Source: Todiramphus chloris collaris (lineage: Eukaryota; Chordata; Aves; Coraciiformes; Alcedinidae). From it: a stretch of 64,000 bases of DNA. The notes beneath the pieces are model-generated. The model worked only from the letters and a program-made list of their open reading frames with translations. It was not told the DNA's origin and made no database searches. This document shows positions 50,018 to 62,120 of this stretch, piece after piece (the first letter of the stretch is position 1; every line of letters begins with the position of its first letter). The stretch lies in assembly GCA_025345505.1 (NCBI GenBank), contig JANVCC010000040.1, forward strand, positions 7,232,690 through 7,296,689, given 5' to 3'. Both the position numbers and the translations under genes were made by a program.

Positions 50018-52845
50018 GATCACTGAAGGATTCATTTTCATCTATTAAAACTGAATTCAGGCTTCCTGTTTGTTTTCAATGCCTGAGGGATACATCTTGG
50101 TCTTCCTTGGTAAGTGCAAAATAGGAAAAACAGAATCATAAGCTGAATTTGGAACTATGGATATTTCTACTTGTCCTTAAAATGCATTTATTCAGTAAAT
50201 TTACCACCTAGACTGACGCCACGCTTTTAAACAAACACAAGAAATTTTCCCCATTAAGGTGAGTGTAGCAGGTCACTGTGTCCTGCTGCCTTTGTTTCTC
50301 AGGCCATTAAGTTGTGGGCAATGACACCAGCCTGGTTACTGGAGTACCTAAAGACTGAGTGTTGAAAAGCACTCAGCAGCAGCTGGATTTTCAGCCCTGG
50401 ATGGGTTGCACTGAAGAGATACGTTTGAGATAAGAGTGAATGATGTGTCCCAGTGGTACTGAAGCCAGGAGATTGATAGGTATATGGAACCGTGCAGCCT
50501 CCCTGGAGGTGTGTGGCTGCAATGCCTTTTGCCGAGGAGCAAGAAAACATCACAGTAAAGAATTTTAGAGGTGTTGGATATACAGTGCATTTTTCCAGGT
50601 TACTTTAAAATACTTGTTGTCAGGTGACCTGTCTGCCTGTTGATTAAATCTCTCCCTTGAATCTGCTAAAGTAAAAGTCTGGGTGCGCACAGAGGAAATG
50701 ACAGCCTGGGCTGTCTGCTTCCTAATCCCTTGTTTGATTTTTGTGTAATCAAAACAAAAGTAACACCAAGCTTTTAGAATCCCCTTTGTTTCATTTCAAC
50801 ATTTCAGTGGGTGGAGGAAAGGGAGATGAAACATCTCGTATCTGTGGCTTATTTTAATTGCAAACTGAGACTCAGTCATCAAAAATTAAATGATCCTGAC
50901 CCATAACATGTTTGAAGAAGAATCTTTAAATCAGTTTTAGCTGGTATAGTTTCAAAGTAGGTTCAGGTTTTTTTGTTTAAAGAAACACTATGATCAGCTG
51001 GGAGTCATAGTTCCAAGTTTGTACTCAACCTTTTATTTATTTATTTTTATTTAAAGTATTGCCCAGTTTTAGAAACCTGTAAATTTGGGAGGGGTTTCTG
51101 ATCTAGAAAGTGGGTGTTCATCATCCCCTGCTGACTGCTTCTGCAACTTATATTCCAACACAGTGCACTCCTTCCGAATACCTGGATATATGCTTCTGGC
51201 AGAATGAGCAGTTCACTCCTGTGCAATGTAATTGCTGATTTCACTCTTGTTTCAGTTAGCTACAAGATTAAATAGAAATTAATTTGCTTATGAGAACTTC
51301 CCCTTCTCACTGCAAATGGTGGAGTGAGCATGTACTGGCTTTTGGTGATAAGACAGGTTTGGAGGGGGGTTAGGAAACTGGCAGCAGATCCATTGCCTGG
51401 CTGTTCTTAACAGAGAGTTGGCCCAGGCACACAATTGTTGCGCATCTCGGGCTGGAATTTGCTGCAAGTAAGGACGGCAGCTTCCTCTCACCACTTGCAA
51501 AACGAGTTTGCATGGAGCTCGTCTGCAGTGTCCCTGGCTCTTCCAGACAGTGCTGCTATGGGGCCTCTGCTTTGATAAGTGCAAAATTCATCTTTCCTTT
51601 TGGTCTTTCAACAATTCTACATGTCTGACTATAACTCTAGTGTTTGATTTTGCTTTGGTTTTTTAATTCCTAATAGGGATGAGGTGTTTTCTAAGTATCT
51701 TTTGGGTAAGTGGTGAAGGAGTAAAGGTGTTTTGGACAGTGGCAGCTGAATTCTTCTTTCCTCCTATCTTTTGTAAGCTCTTTATTTCAGAAGGGCATAG
51801 GCTGGACTCTGTATTTGGCAAAGAAACGAGATTTTAAGCACCTACATTCTGCCAGGGCTAAAACTGCAATCCCCTAAGCATCTTGTTCCACTGATGCCTG
51901 AAACTGGAGGCACCTTGGTTTGCAGAGTGCCTTCTTGATGAATTTGGAAGCTTTCCAGTTGCCTACAATTTGGCTCATGGAGCTGCCTGGCATATTGTAA
52001 TCTAAGCAGCCTTGCTCCCAGCTAATCCCCCCGGGATAGAGAAACGGAGTAATTAAATGTTTTGGCCAAGGGCCTCATCTGATAGATGCTTTCAGAGAGA
52101 ACTGTTTGTCCAGCAGTAGGGCAAGGCTCCTTGCAAAACACGTGTGGGTTTGAAGAGCCATGGGAACACCAGGCCACCAAGGGGAAAAACGAAGTTCTGT
52201 TCTGCACTCTATCAACAGCCACTTGGTGCTTGGTTCAGGTATCACCAGTGTTGGAAAAGAGCGTTGGGTCTCATTTGATTCTGTGTAAGGAAATACATAG
52301 ATGCCTGTTACTATAAGATTACTCCACATGGATGGAGGTTGCTTGAGCTCTGGAGGAGGTTGAGCTCTGAGCAGCACCAGCTGGATGATCCTTGGTGATC
52401 TCCTTGCTCAGCCTGCTCATTCCTTTCAGCCCCATGCTGGAGTGCTTTGTGCTGGTGTATGGTATAGGGACCTGGACACCTACCAAAGGTTTCTGGGTTT
52501 CTCAAGGAAGTAGTGCTTGCTTTACAAGGCTGCAAACCAACACCAAGCATCAAGTGTGAAACTCCAGCCTGCCCCAGCCTTGCTCAGACTTGACCTGTTT
52601 TATCTGAAAGAACCTTTTGAGATGAGATTGTTCATGCATATGGAGAGCAGCTGATTTGAACTGGCAGGGGAGCACAAGAATGGAGGTGAACTATTTCACA
52701 TGGCTGTTACTGGTTTGTGTTAAAGGGTGGCTGATTCTTACATGCGTACTGTGTTTGTGTTCAGCACCTGCATATGAAGATGCTTTACTCAGATCATATG
52801 TTGTTCACGTGTGTTCCTAATGAGGTTTTGTTCTACCTCTTGCAG
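50018..52845. other. Non-coding DNA before the candidate terminal exon
   Basis: No gene or named repeat was recognised. Open frames of up to 100 codons on the minus strand look like chance. Confidence 0.6.
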
Positions 52846-52955
52846 GCAGTCACTTCTTTCATCGTAACTCTCTGTCTCCTCGAAGCCTGGTCTACGAGAG
52901 TGAGTTCTCAACCATCGAGCCTCCCTTGGACATGTATGACGAGAACAAAACCTGA
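52846..52955 (+). CDS. RNF130: Candidate alternative 3'-terminal exon of RNF130 (polar C-terminus)
   Basis: A pyrimidine-rich tract and CTCTTGCAG precede this segment. Entered from exon 7 (phase 1), the frame gives a serine and then 35 residues beginning SHFFHRNSLSPRSLVYESEF and ending DMYDENKT, with TGA at 52953-52955. The tail is polar and acidic and replaces the exon 8 hydrophobic stretch. A second AG four bases further on lets exon 8 (phase 2) reach the same frame. This is inference: 35 open codons can arise by chance, and I cannot confirm a transcript. Its composition and phase fit favour a real exon. Confidence 0.5.
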
Positions 52956-55900
52956 AAGGAATCCATGCTCCTTCCTGGCCCTTTTTCCGTTTTTTTCATT
53001 TCTCATTCCTATTGTTGTGTACTCTTTCCATGGATCTCCTTTGTCTGAAGAAGAGCTGCTTTTTCCAGAACACGAACCCGCCTTCTCGATTGCAAAGACG
53101 AAGACCAGCTGTGGTGGTTTCTGAGGGTGGCATCTTTGAGCTGACAAAGAGTTGCGCGCAAGCGAGATTGTCTGATGGAAATTGCTGAGTAACAGCAAGG
53201 GGAGCTGTGTCGGTCCAGCCGCGCCGGTGCAGAAGAAGTTTTACGATGGTCCTAAGAGTTTGTGTTGTACTGCAAATGCGTCCCTTACACGGGCATCTGC
53301 TGTTTGCATTTTTTAAATTGTCCAGATGCTTGGGCAGTGTCAGAAAGGGAACTGGTTGTAGAAGAGATGGCCAGTGACTGGTAAAAGCACTCGTATATCT
53401 CAGTCAATCCATAACCTTACTGTGAAATAGCCCCTTCTGAAAGGGAATTTTATAAGTGCATTGAGTTTCCTACAACCCACGTAACCCCGGACGATAGCAA
53501 GCCAGTCTGACGGTAAAGCTGGAGAGAGGACCTGCATTTGCAGAAAGATTTCAAGGAACTTTATGCTTGTGTTTTTTCTCCAATTTGATTGCAACAGGAG
53601 AAAAATGGTCTACACAGAATATACTTCTGGTCCTTCCATGTGCTCAAGTCGAGTGACTCTCTATAGAGAGGACATTCACAGAACCAGCACTTGATCTACC
53701 TGAAAACCATTAGACTTTTTGAAATATGCAGGAATCTAGTTAGCTTTCTTTCTCACTTAACTTTTGTTTTTCTTGAGGGGGGGTTTAAAAAATCCACCAA
53801 ATTTTTCACTGAGGTTTTTTAAAAGCCAGCATGTTGGCATTACACAGAGAAGAAAAGAGGTAAGCTTCTTATCCCATTCTCCCATTGAGATCTGCAACAG
53901 TTAAATAACAAACACGTACTCTAAGCCGTGCTCTTTCCCACTGACTTCAATAACAGGAATACAGAAAGAAAAAGAAGAAAGGAAAGCAGCAACCGCTTTG
54001 ACACGCTGCAGGAAAAATCAATTTTTACTGGCGGGTGACAAAAGTGGTGGGGAAATGAATATTGCTTGCAAGCTTCTGAATGAGTAATGAAGAAAAGGAG
54101 AGCAAGAGAGGGACCTCTGTAGTTTAGTCGTCCACAGTGTTCCTCAAATGAGCAGACATGGAGGAGTGAGCATTTCCGCTCCACCTTTTCCTACTGGACA
54201 ATGCATAGCTGTTTAATGAATGTTTGGATTTTTCTCCATTGCAGTCTAAGTTCCTGTAGGTGTAGAAATGCATTTGTGTCCTTGTAATGTGAAACAAAGC
54301 TTCACCCTCTGTATAGGAATCCTGCGAAATCAGTTAAGCCAAAAAGAAAGGTAAGACGTACCCTGCCACGCTTTAATTTCATCCGCTTTTGCTATGAGCG
54401 GGGGAATTTCCCTTCCTTTATTATGTTTTTTAATTGTATAGCAGTCTGCTTGACATATATCCTTACCTGAAGTGTGGTTTAGCTGTGTCTTTAACACGGA
54501 CGTTTAAGAGAAAAAGAAAAACCCAGCTCTGTATAATGAGGAAATGATCCTCTTTGCCGAGCGTGCTTTGACTTTTGTTGCTGTGCGTCAGCTTTATTTA
54601 ATCTGATAATTCAAGAGTGGGTGGTATGAAGTGCACGGAGGTTTTTCTCGTAATGCTCGCATTTATATTTATGAAATGCACTTCAGTTGTCATTCAGCTC
54701 ACTCTAGAAAAAAAAACTTCAACCCCAAAATTTTTAGGAGCACAATTTTCACGCCCATTTTCTCCTACGAAGCAGAAGTGGAGGTCACAGAAAGCAGCAG
54801 GCGGTGGCCGGGGCGGCAGCCGGCTGCGGCCAGCACCCTTCCTCTCCCTGCGGATGTGCGAACGGGGCAGTTCCCGACAGCGCTGGCGAGCTGGGGCAGA
54901 GCTCCCAACCCCAGCCTGACTGAGCTGCGCTCAGGCCTGTACAGAGCTCGGGGGTGGCAGAGGGGCCGATTGAGCAACCCTTGTTTTTGTAATTAAATCA
55001 GCGAGATCACAGCAGGCGGACACGTGAGAGCGGGGGCCTTCCGAGAACAAGTGCCGGAGAGAAACTGGGATGCTACGGGCCTTGTTTTGATCAGTGGTGG
55101 CCGGTCAGGTTACAACAGACTGACAAACACCTGGGTGTTTGTGGTTAAGTACAGCGATGTCTGACTGTCTCCAACACGAGTGCAACAGCCTACCCTGTGC
55201 CGCAAGGCCCGGCACCAGCGGCAGCGTGGGCTGGGTGCAGAGCCCTGGCAGCAGGGGAGCCTGTGGCAGCATCGCACGGGGTGCCAGTGCTCTGAGCAAA
55301 TCCTGGATGGGGCTGGCTCAGCCCCACGAAGGGATTTGCCCTAAGGCCACTGGGAACGTCACCAGGGTGCAGTTTCTGCGCGAAAACAATCCTGACAGTT
55401 TCTCAGTTCCAGCTGAGACCATTTGTACCAGGCTATAGAGGAAAGCTAGAAAAGGAAATGAAAAGAAACATCAGGAAGTACAAAGCCCCCAAAGACAAAA
55501 TAATAATGTCATTTATATTTTCTTAAATCTCCTTGTTTCTAACCTAACATCTTGGTTTTAACGAGAGGAGGGAAGATTTGCCTCTGATTGTGGAGACCAG
55601 GGACTGGCATAGCGATATTAAAATGGATTTGTGCTGTAGCATCTTGGATAAGGGAGCTGACAATTATAATTGATGTCCTGGATTTGGAAAATCTTGTCAC
55701 GCTGGAAAAATTAAAAGCTTGTTCAAACAATTGATCCCTGCCTGCATGCTGGGATGTGCCATAGCAGACGTTCTCCTACTTAGTCACATTTAGGATGGGG
55801 AGAAGGCACCGCAGCAACATGGGTGATTTTTCTGGGCTGTGCTGGTAAGTTTGAGGTTTTTCTTTTAATATTAATCAGTATATAAAAAGAGCTTGATGAT

Positions 55901-58900
55901 CATCGTTGTTTTTGTTCCGCTGCAGTAGTGCTGTGTATTGTTGAGTCATTTCATAAAAGTAAAGTATACGGCAATCTACTAAGAACTGTAAGTGCCAGTA
56001 ACTTGGAAAATAATTTTTAAGGTAAAAATGAAGTGCTTTTTAATGGAAAACATAAATTTTATGACTTCTACATATAAAAAAAAGCTTTTTATCACCAAGT
56101 GTTCCCCTGAACTATTTCAACCCCAGCACTTCACTTTCTCTTTCCCAGACTCCTGTTCTGTGAAAGTTTTGCATGTTCCCATAAGGCATTTGTAAAATCA
56201 AGGTTTGCTTGTGTTCTTAGAGGATAATTGCCAGTAAAAAAAAAAACCAGACTGTAGGTGTGCTTTTTACCTATAATACTAATATTAAGTATTAAATCTG
56301 AAGCATGTTAAAGTTTACTTAAGACACTCACGATTACTCCCTCCAGTGAGCTCATGTCTTGGCATCTGTTTGCACTGTCCCTTTGCTTGCCTTGGCACCT
56401 GAGGATGCTATAGGAATAGCCAGATATCCTACATAAGCCAAAGACCAAAAAGAGTTAAACAGATATGTTTAGGACTGTATTATGTGATTTTTACACATCA
56501 TCTGTTTTCTTTAAACATGCTCATGTAAAACACTGCAAAGGCTTGGGAGAGCCAAGAGCTTTACCCGCTACTAAAAGACTGAGAGAGGTCTGCAGGAGGC
56601 AAGGGTCATGCTGAGGCTCCAGGACTTGTTTAGCCTATTTTAGCTTTAAGATAATGCCACCATCATAGGTCATGAGCTGAAGGATGAAGGCACCAGTGTC
56701 GAGCTGAGGTTCAAGGCAGCTCTGCAGCCTAATTACTGGAGAGTGAGTTGACTTAATTGTTAAAAAATATGTATTTTTTTATGTAGATCATAGTAACCTG
56801 TTTTTTACAACAAAAGAAACAGCACAGCAGTACACAAGCCAAGGCACGGTGGGGCAAATACAGGAGCCATTGGGCTGCTGCCAGGCATCTGGGGTGGGGA
56901 AAGAAGAGCAGAAGGGCTCAGAGTAGGGACCCCAGGAGACACCTTGAACCTCACAAGTGAAGCTTTCACTCCTTTTTCACTCCGTTACACATCCGTATGT
57001 GACCTAATTTTCCAACCTGAGCCCTGCTGAGGAGTGCGTGATGTGCCATGACAGCTTGCATATGTGTTGTTATATTTAAAGCTGTCTTCACTTTTTCCCC
57101 TTCCCTTCTAGACTTGCTGCCCTGCAGGGCACTGCCATAAGGGCAGCCTGTGCTGTGGCACACTGGGTGGAAACCGCTGAGCAGTGGAGGGAGGGAGTGG
57201 GAAAGATGCTGTAGTTAACCAGACTGGGGGAAATCAGGAGAAAGGCAGACTGTACTTCCACAGGTTGATGCTCGTCTCTACTTTGTTTCCATTGTCTTTG
57301 AAGTAATCAAGGAAAACAAGTGGTAAACACCCCTTCCTCATGGGATGTGGGGTGACAAGAGCGGGGCCCCAGCAGGGATTTTGCTCCCAGTGTGGGCCCA
57401 CAGTGCTGTATAACCCCCAGTCAGTGAGGTCCTGACCCGTTGACCAAAACCCTGCCCTCTCAGGGGCCCATCAGGTTTACCTGATGCTTCTGAAGTGCTT
57501 TGGGGGGATGAGAGCCACTTGCGTGAGCCTTTGCAAAGCAGCACTAATTGCCACCTTTTTATCTATGTCAGGTTTTTGATCCTTTCATTCACCTACTCTT
57601 TTTAATAGCCTGTAATGTTCCCAAATGCTCTTAATTCTTCCCAATTAATCTCTGCCCTTCCATCCCATTGGTTACTACCAGTTTCCTCCTTCTCCCAAGA
57701 GCCGGGTGAAGGTCCCTGTTGTGCAGGCACTGCTGTTCTTGTGGCCACCAGCATCTTCTTCAGCGCTGCACCATCACCATGCCAGCCAGCCCACCCCTCA
57801 AAGGGGATTCATCACTCCAAACCAGCATCATGGTTCGTGGAAGCACAGAGGTTCCTGGTGGGTTGTTCCTGGCCAAAGCAGGCTGTGTGGGACATGCACT
57901 GTTGTTGGGGGATGCTCATTCTGTAGGTTCCTGCATGGAGCATCCTTTTGCTCCTCAGCCCGCTAGCCTCATGGAGATGTCCGGATGAACAGAGATGGAT
58001 GTGTAGGTTGCTCAATAGAATATTTATTCTTTTTATGGCAATAATGTCCAGGGTCTCTGGGCATGAGGCCCCTGTGGTATAAGGTGTTGCCCAAAAGTAC
58101 TCCATTACCTAATGAGTTAATATTTAAGTATTAATATTCCTGCAGAGTAAGATGCACATAGGGTTTTACTGAAAGTTGAAGCTATTTAGTGTGATTTAAT
58201 AGCAAGGCTGAGGTGTAACATGAGCTAGTGTCATGCAGCTGGGACTGGGGTTTCTCATTCCAAAATTCTTTTGGGTGCACGCATAGAGGCTCCCTCATTC
58301 CTGCCAGGCACAGGCTTTTCCCTTCCCCACTCGCACCCACCTGCAGCTCACTGTGGCCAAGCCCCTCAGGAGCAAGCAGCTTTCCAGTCCTTGCCCTGAG
58401 CTCAGCTGTGTACATTTGCTGTGCCATTTGCCTTTTTTTTCTGCTTCCCACATGCTCCGGGGCTCACCTTTGCTTGGTTCTGACATGGTCTTCAGCTGCT
58501 CAAAGCTGTCAGGGGAACAAGAGCTGTTAATTCCCAACAGAGCAGCTCTGCTGGGTTGTGGTTACGGCATCACATCGCTAGATTTGCTCTCGATCTGTGC
58601 CTGTGTCTGTAACACCCTCTGGCTGTTTCAGGCAGTAAAGGCTTTATCTGCCTTCGCACGTACCTGCTCTGCGTTAGCGACGATCTTACAGAAAACAGCT
58701 CGGCAACCCTTCCGTGCTCCAGCACAGGAAAGCCTGGGCTTGAAAATAAAGTTGATGCTTTTTGCTGCTCTCAAGCCAGGAAAACTTAATAGGGCATTTG
58801 AGGCCGTTAAAGCGAAGCTCCTCTTTGCAGATTTGTGTGGTCCCTGCATCACAGCCAGCGAGGCAGAGTCCCAGCTCGTCACCTGACTGGGCTTGCTTTG

Positions 58901-59630
58901 CGCTTGCACTGAAAAGTGCCACATGAAAAAAAAGCCTTCTCGGTTGCCACCACCAGGTAGTCAGCAGGTAGAGTTTTCCCTCCCCAGCACTGCTAAGATC
59001 TGTCACACTAGTCCTATAAAGGGGAATAACCTTTCCAAGCAAACCGAGCAATAGCATCGCTCTTCTACTTCTCCAGTCAGCCCTGCTGCAGTCTGCAAAT
59101 AGATGTTAAATACTAAAAGCTTCTCTGTGTGACCGTGTGTATTCAGGCTCACCTCCTCGAGGCCATGGCTAACTATGCACAGAATCCACCGAATGGGACC
59201 GTTTTATCCCAGGAGAGAGGGGACACTCCAGCCTTTGGGCTTGGGAGACTGCAGCAAACAACAACCAAAAAATTCCCCATTTCCGCGTGCGTAAAATGAA
59301 AAGTCCATTGCAATTGGTTTGCTGCAAGGTGGACCACACTGGTGTGACCACACCGGGGTCTGGCTGAGCAATGGGGATGCTGTGGGGACACAGGTGTGGC
59401 GGGCTGTGCAGTGCCCTCCTGACAATCAGATCTTTCCAGCCCTTGTGAAATGGTAGCTTGACAGCAGCAGAACTTCTTGACATGTTTTGATGTAAGTATA
59501 ACACTGTATTGTAGTTATGTGGTATATGCCAATATGTTAATAGTGTATACCAATTAGTTAGGGTTTGCTAATGTACTATATTTCAATAAAAAGCAATTTA
59601 AAAATACAGAGTTGGTGAGCTTGGTGTCTC
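52956..59630 (+). other. Possible long 3' UTR of the alternative RNF130 transcript
   Basis: No gene was recognised. If the exon at 52846 is real, transcription must end downstream. ATTAAA variants occur at about 54990, 55708 and 56293. The best signal is AATAAA at 59585, with a GT-rich stretch at 59612-59630. A GC-rich, CpG-containing islet sits at about 54780-55060 and a (TA)n tract at 59691-59709 lies just beyond the poly(A) signal. Open frames of up to 177 codons near 58350-58890 look like chance. Confidence 0.35.
59585..59590 (+). terminator. AATAAA with GT-rich downstream element
   Basis: A canonical poly(A) hexamer followed 22 nt later by GTTGGTGAGCTTGGTGTCTC. It is the strongest candidate end for a transcript coming from 52.8 kb. 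Confidence 0.4.
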
Positions 59631-59690
59631 TCAAAATACAGGGGAATGAGAGCATCGCCCAGTGACTACAGTCCCTCTAATGTTTCTTGT

Positions 59691-59709
59691 ATATATATAT
59701 ATATATATA
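59691..59709. repeat. (TA)n microsatellite
   Basis: About nine TA units. Confidence 0.9.
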
Positions 59710-60831
59710 AAACTTAGAGAACATGTGGAACAACACTGTCAAAAGATTCATTTTCTTCAGAAAGAACTTTACCCACTCTGCAGTAAATGTTGTTTTATTG
59801 TGCTGTGCCTAGAAATCTCAGGCCATTAGAGGCCATGTGGTTCAAAGTGCCTTATGCATATGCAGGATACGCTAATCACCCTTCCCACGGCATTTGCTGC
59901 TTGAGATGGCACCCAGTGAGCAGGGACAGAGATAGTAACACAGAGAATGATCCCTCAGCATCTTGTCCCAGTGCTTGAACACTTCTGGCAGCACATCCAG
60001 CCTTCAGAAACCACCATGCTGCTCCCAAACACAGCTGTGCCACCGGGGTGAAGGCAGAGCCTTAAAAGCTCAGCCAGCTAATAAATAGTTACATTACAGT
60101 AGTGTACAAAGGCTCCGGCTGGGATTAGGGCACTGCACTAACCCAGAAGATAGATTATCCCAGGGCTAAAGGATTTATGGCCTAAAGAAAATACAACATT
60201 CCCGCCTTCCTGGGAGCTGGGCAATAAGCACGGAGATGGCAAATGTCAGTGTTTTCTGCTGTTGTAACACTTTCAGAGTTTGCAGGGGGACTCTCTAATG
60301 GTTATTAAAACAAGAACAGCAGTTCACTGAATTACCGGGAAGCTGCTCTGCGGCCAAGAGATGAGCAGAAACTGCATCTCCTGCTCTCCTGTTTGCTGCA
60401 AAGACTGTCCTTGGACTTGAGCAGAAGTCCTGTGTGGGATCCAGAGCTGCAAAATGAGAACCGAAATGAAGCCAGCTGCCAGGAGGGGGATGCCAAGGCC
60501 CCCCTGTTCTGGTCAGGCACAGGCTGCTTCACTGGGGCCAAATGCTGGAGGTGCGTGTGCTTCACAGCAAGAAGGGTAAATGAATTATCTCCCAAAAGAG
60601 GAGGTGAAAGCACCATCAACCCTGGGCAAGAAAGCTGGATGTGTCCTCACTGTGTGGGGTACCAGGGGCTGTGGGGGAGGGCAGCAGTGGGGACAGCAGT
60701 TTTGAGGAGGCTGTAGCCCCCTGGAAAGCTGTGCTGGGAGCTCCCTGACAATTATTAGTGTGTGCAATTGGAGGGACCATTTAAATAATCTATCTTAATG
60801 GCAGCTTTAATAGGCCCCACAGAGCTGCACA
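59710..60831. other. Intergenic DNA between RNF130 and TBC1D9B
   Basis: Nothing coding was recognised. Frames of about 100 codons at 60393-60716 are not similar to any family I know. Confidence 0.6.
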
Positions 60832-61095
60832 GGAAGACAAAAGGTGATGGTTTTAAACTAAAAGAGGGGAGTTTTAGCCTAGATATAAGGAAGAAATTTT
60901 TTACTCTGAGGATGGTGAACCCCTGGCCCGGGTTGCCCACAGAGGTGGTAGAAGTCCTGGAACCATTCCAGGTCTGGTTGGACAGGGCTCTGAGCAACCT
61001 GCTCTAGTTGCAGGTGTCCCTGATTACTTCAGGGGATAGAACTAGATGAGCTTTTAAGGTCCTTTCCCCCCAAACCAGTCTGTGATTCTGTGATT
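60832..61095 (+). mobile_element. CR1 LINE 3'-end fragment
   Basis: Plus-strand copy: 'aggtgatggttttaaacta', 'tagatataaggaagaaa', 'ttgcccacagaggtggtaga', then 'aactagatgagcttttaagg' and a degenerate octamer end (TGTGATTCTGTGATT). It is about 265 bp and 5'-truncated. It ends about 410 bp before the TBC1D9B ATG. Confidence 0.93.
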
Positions 61096-61189
61096 TTTGA
61101 CTTGCCTGCCATTTTACCATATATGCGCATTACTCTCGTCAAAGTCGAGCCGCTTGGCGAAGGTCTTTTCAGTGCCACGGAGAAGCAAA

Positions 61190-62120
61190 GCGCGGAGGTG
61201 AACCCCAACTGCCCAGGGCGGACGGGACGGGGAAGCGGCACCGAGAGCCCTCCGGGGAGCGAGGCTCGAACAGGTGACCCCAGCGCCGCGAATCCGCTAC
61301 GCTGGCACCGCCCCGCTGCCGTGAGGGGGCCGGGCCGACAGAGGGCGCCCTGCCCGCCGGGCGGCGCGGCCCCGTGACCCGCCGGTGGGCCCCGGGCTCT
61401 CCCCCGGCGCCGCCTCCGCGCTCCGGCCGGGCCCGGCCCCGCGCAGCCCGGCCCCGCCGAGCCGTGCCGAGCCGAGCCGCTGTGCCGCGGCCGCTCCGGC
61501 GCCATGTGGCTGGGGCCCGAGGAGGTGCTGCTGGCCGGCGCGCTGTGGGTCACGGAGCGCGCCAACCCCTTCTTCTTGCTCCAGCGCCGGCGGGGACATG
61601 GCAAGGGGGGCGGCCTCACGGGTGAGCCGCGGCGGGGCTGAGGGGAGGCTCTGGCCCGGCCCGGCCGTCTCGGGGCCGGCGCTCCGCAGGCAGCGAAGGG
61701 GGAGCTGCGCGGGGGGCCGTGTGTGAAGGTGGCCCCTGCCCCGCTACCGGGCCGGGCCCGGCGGGAGGCTGAGGGGCCGCCCCTGGACCACGTCGCGGGT
61801 CCCGTCAGGGCGGACCGGGAGCTTCCCGCCTCGGTGCGGCGGCGGGGCTGGAGCAGGGCGGGGTGCAGGCCCCGCCGGCTGCGGTGAGCCCGTTCCGCCT
61901 TTCCCCCCGCCTCGCTTCTTGCCGTGGGCAGAGCCCCCAGCGCGGGGACGGCCGCGGTCGGCGTGGCAGCTGTGTCGGGACCCGCCGGGGTGCCCGTCCT
62001 TCCGCGCTCCGGGTGGGCTGCCGCTGCGCCCCGCGTTCGGGGGAGCTGCGGGGACGGGGCCGTGCGGGGCGGGCCGGTGCTCAGGCCTTGCCAGCGGTGC
62101 CGCTGCACAGCACGGACAGG
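61190..62120 (+). promoter_or_regulatory. TBC1D9B: TBC1D9B CpG-island promoter
   Basis: A very CpG-dense segment covers the leader, exon 1 and the start of intron 1, with many GCCCCGC and GGGCCGGG words and no clear TATA box. Long antisense open frames here (up to 408 codons) result from stop-poor GC-rich DNA. Confidence 0.8.
61504..61621 (+). CDS. TBC1D9B: TBC1D9B first coding exon (residues 1-39 plus one base), partial gene
   Basis: ATG in the context GCGCCATGTGG opens a frame beginning [20 protein letters not shown] and continuing [19 protein letters not shown]. This matches the N-terminus I recall for mammalian TBC1D9B (TBC1 domain family member 9B) at most positions. The exon ends in phase 1 at ACG G|GTGAGC. 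The full protein is roughly 1250 residues, with two GRAM domains, a Rab-GAP TBC domain and an EF-hand-like region. It is a GTPase-activating protein for Rab GTPases, reported for Rab11a. None of those domains is inside this window, since the remaining exons lie beyond position 64000. Its paralogue TBC1D9 has a similar start, but the neighbourhood of RNF130 supports TBC1D9B. Confidence 0.93.

Noticed and set aside
58353..58886. Plus-strand open frame of 177 codons
   Set aside because: Mixed composition, no recognised motif, competing frames on the other strand, no clear splice or promoter context.
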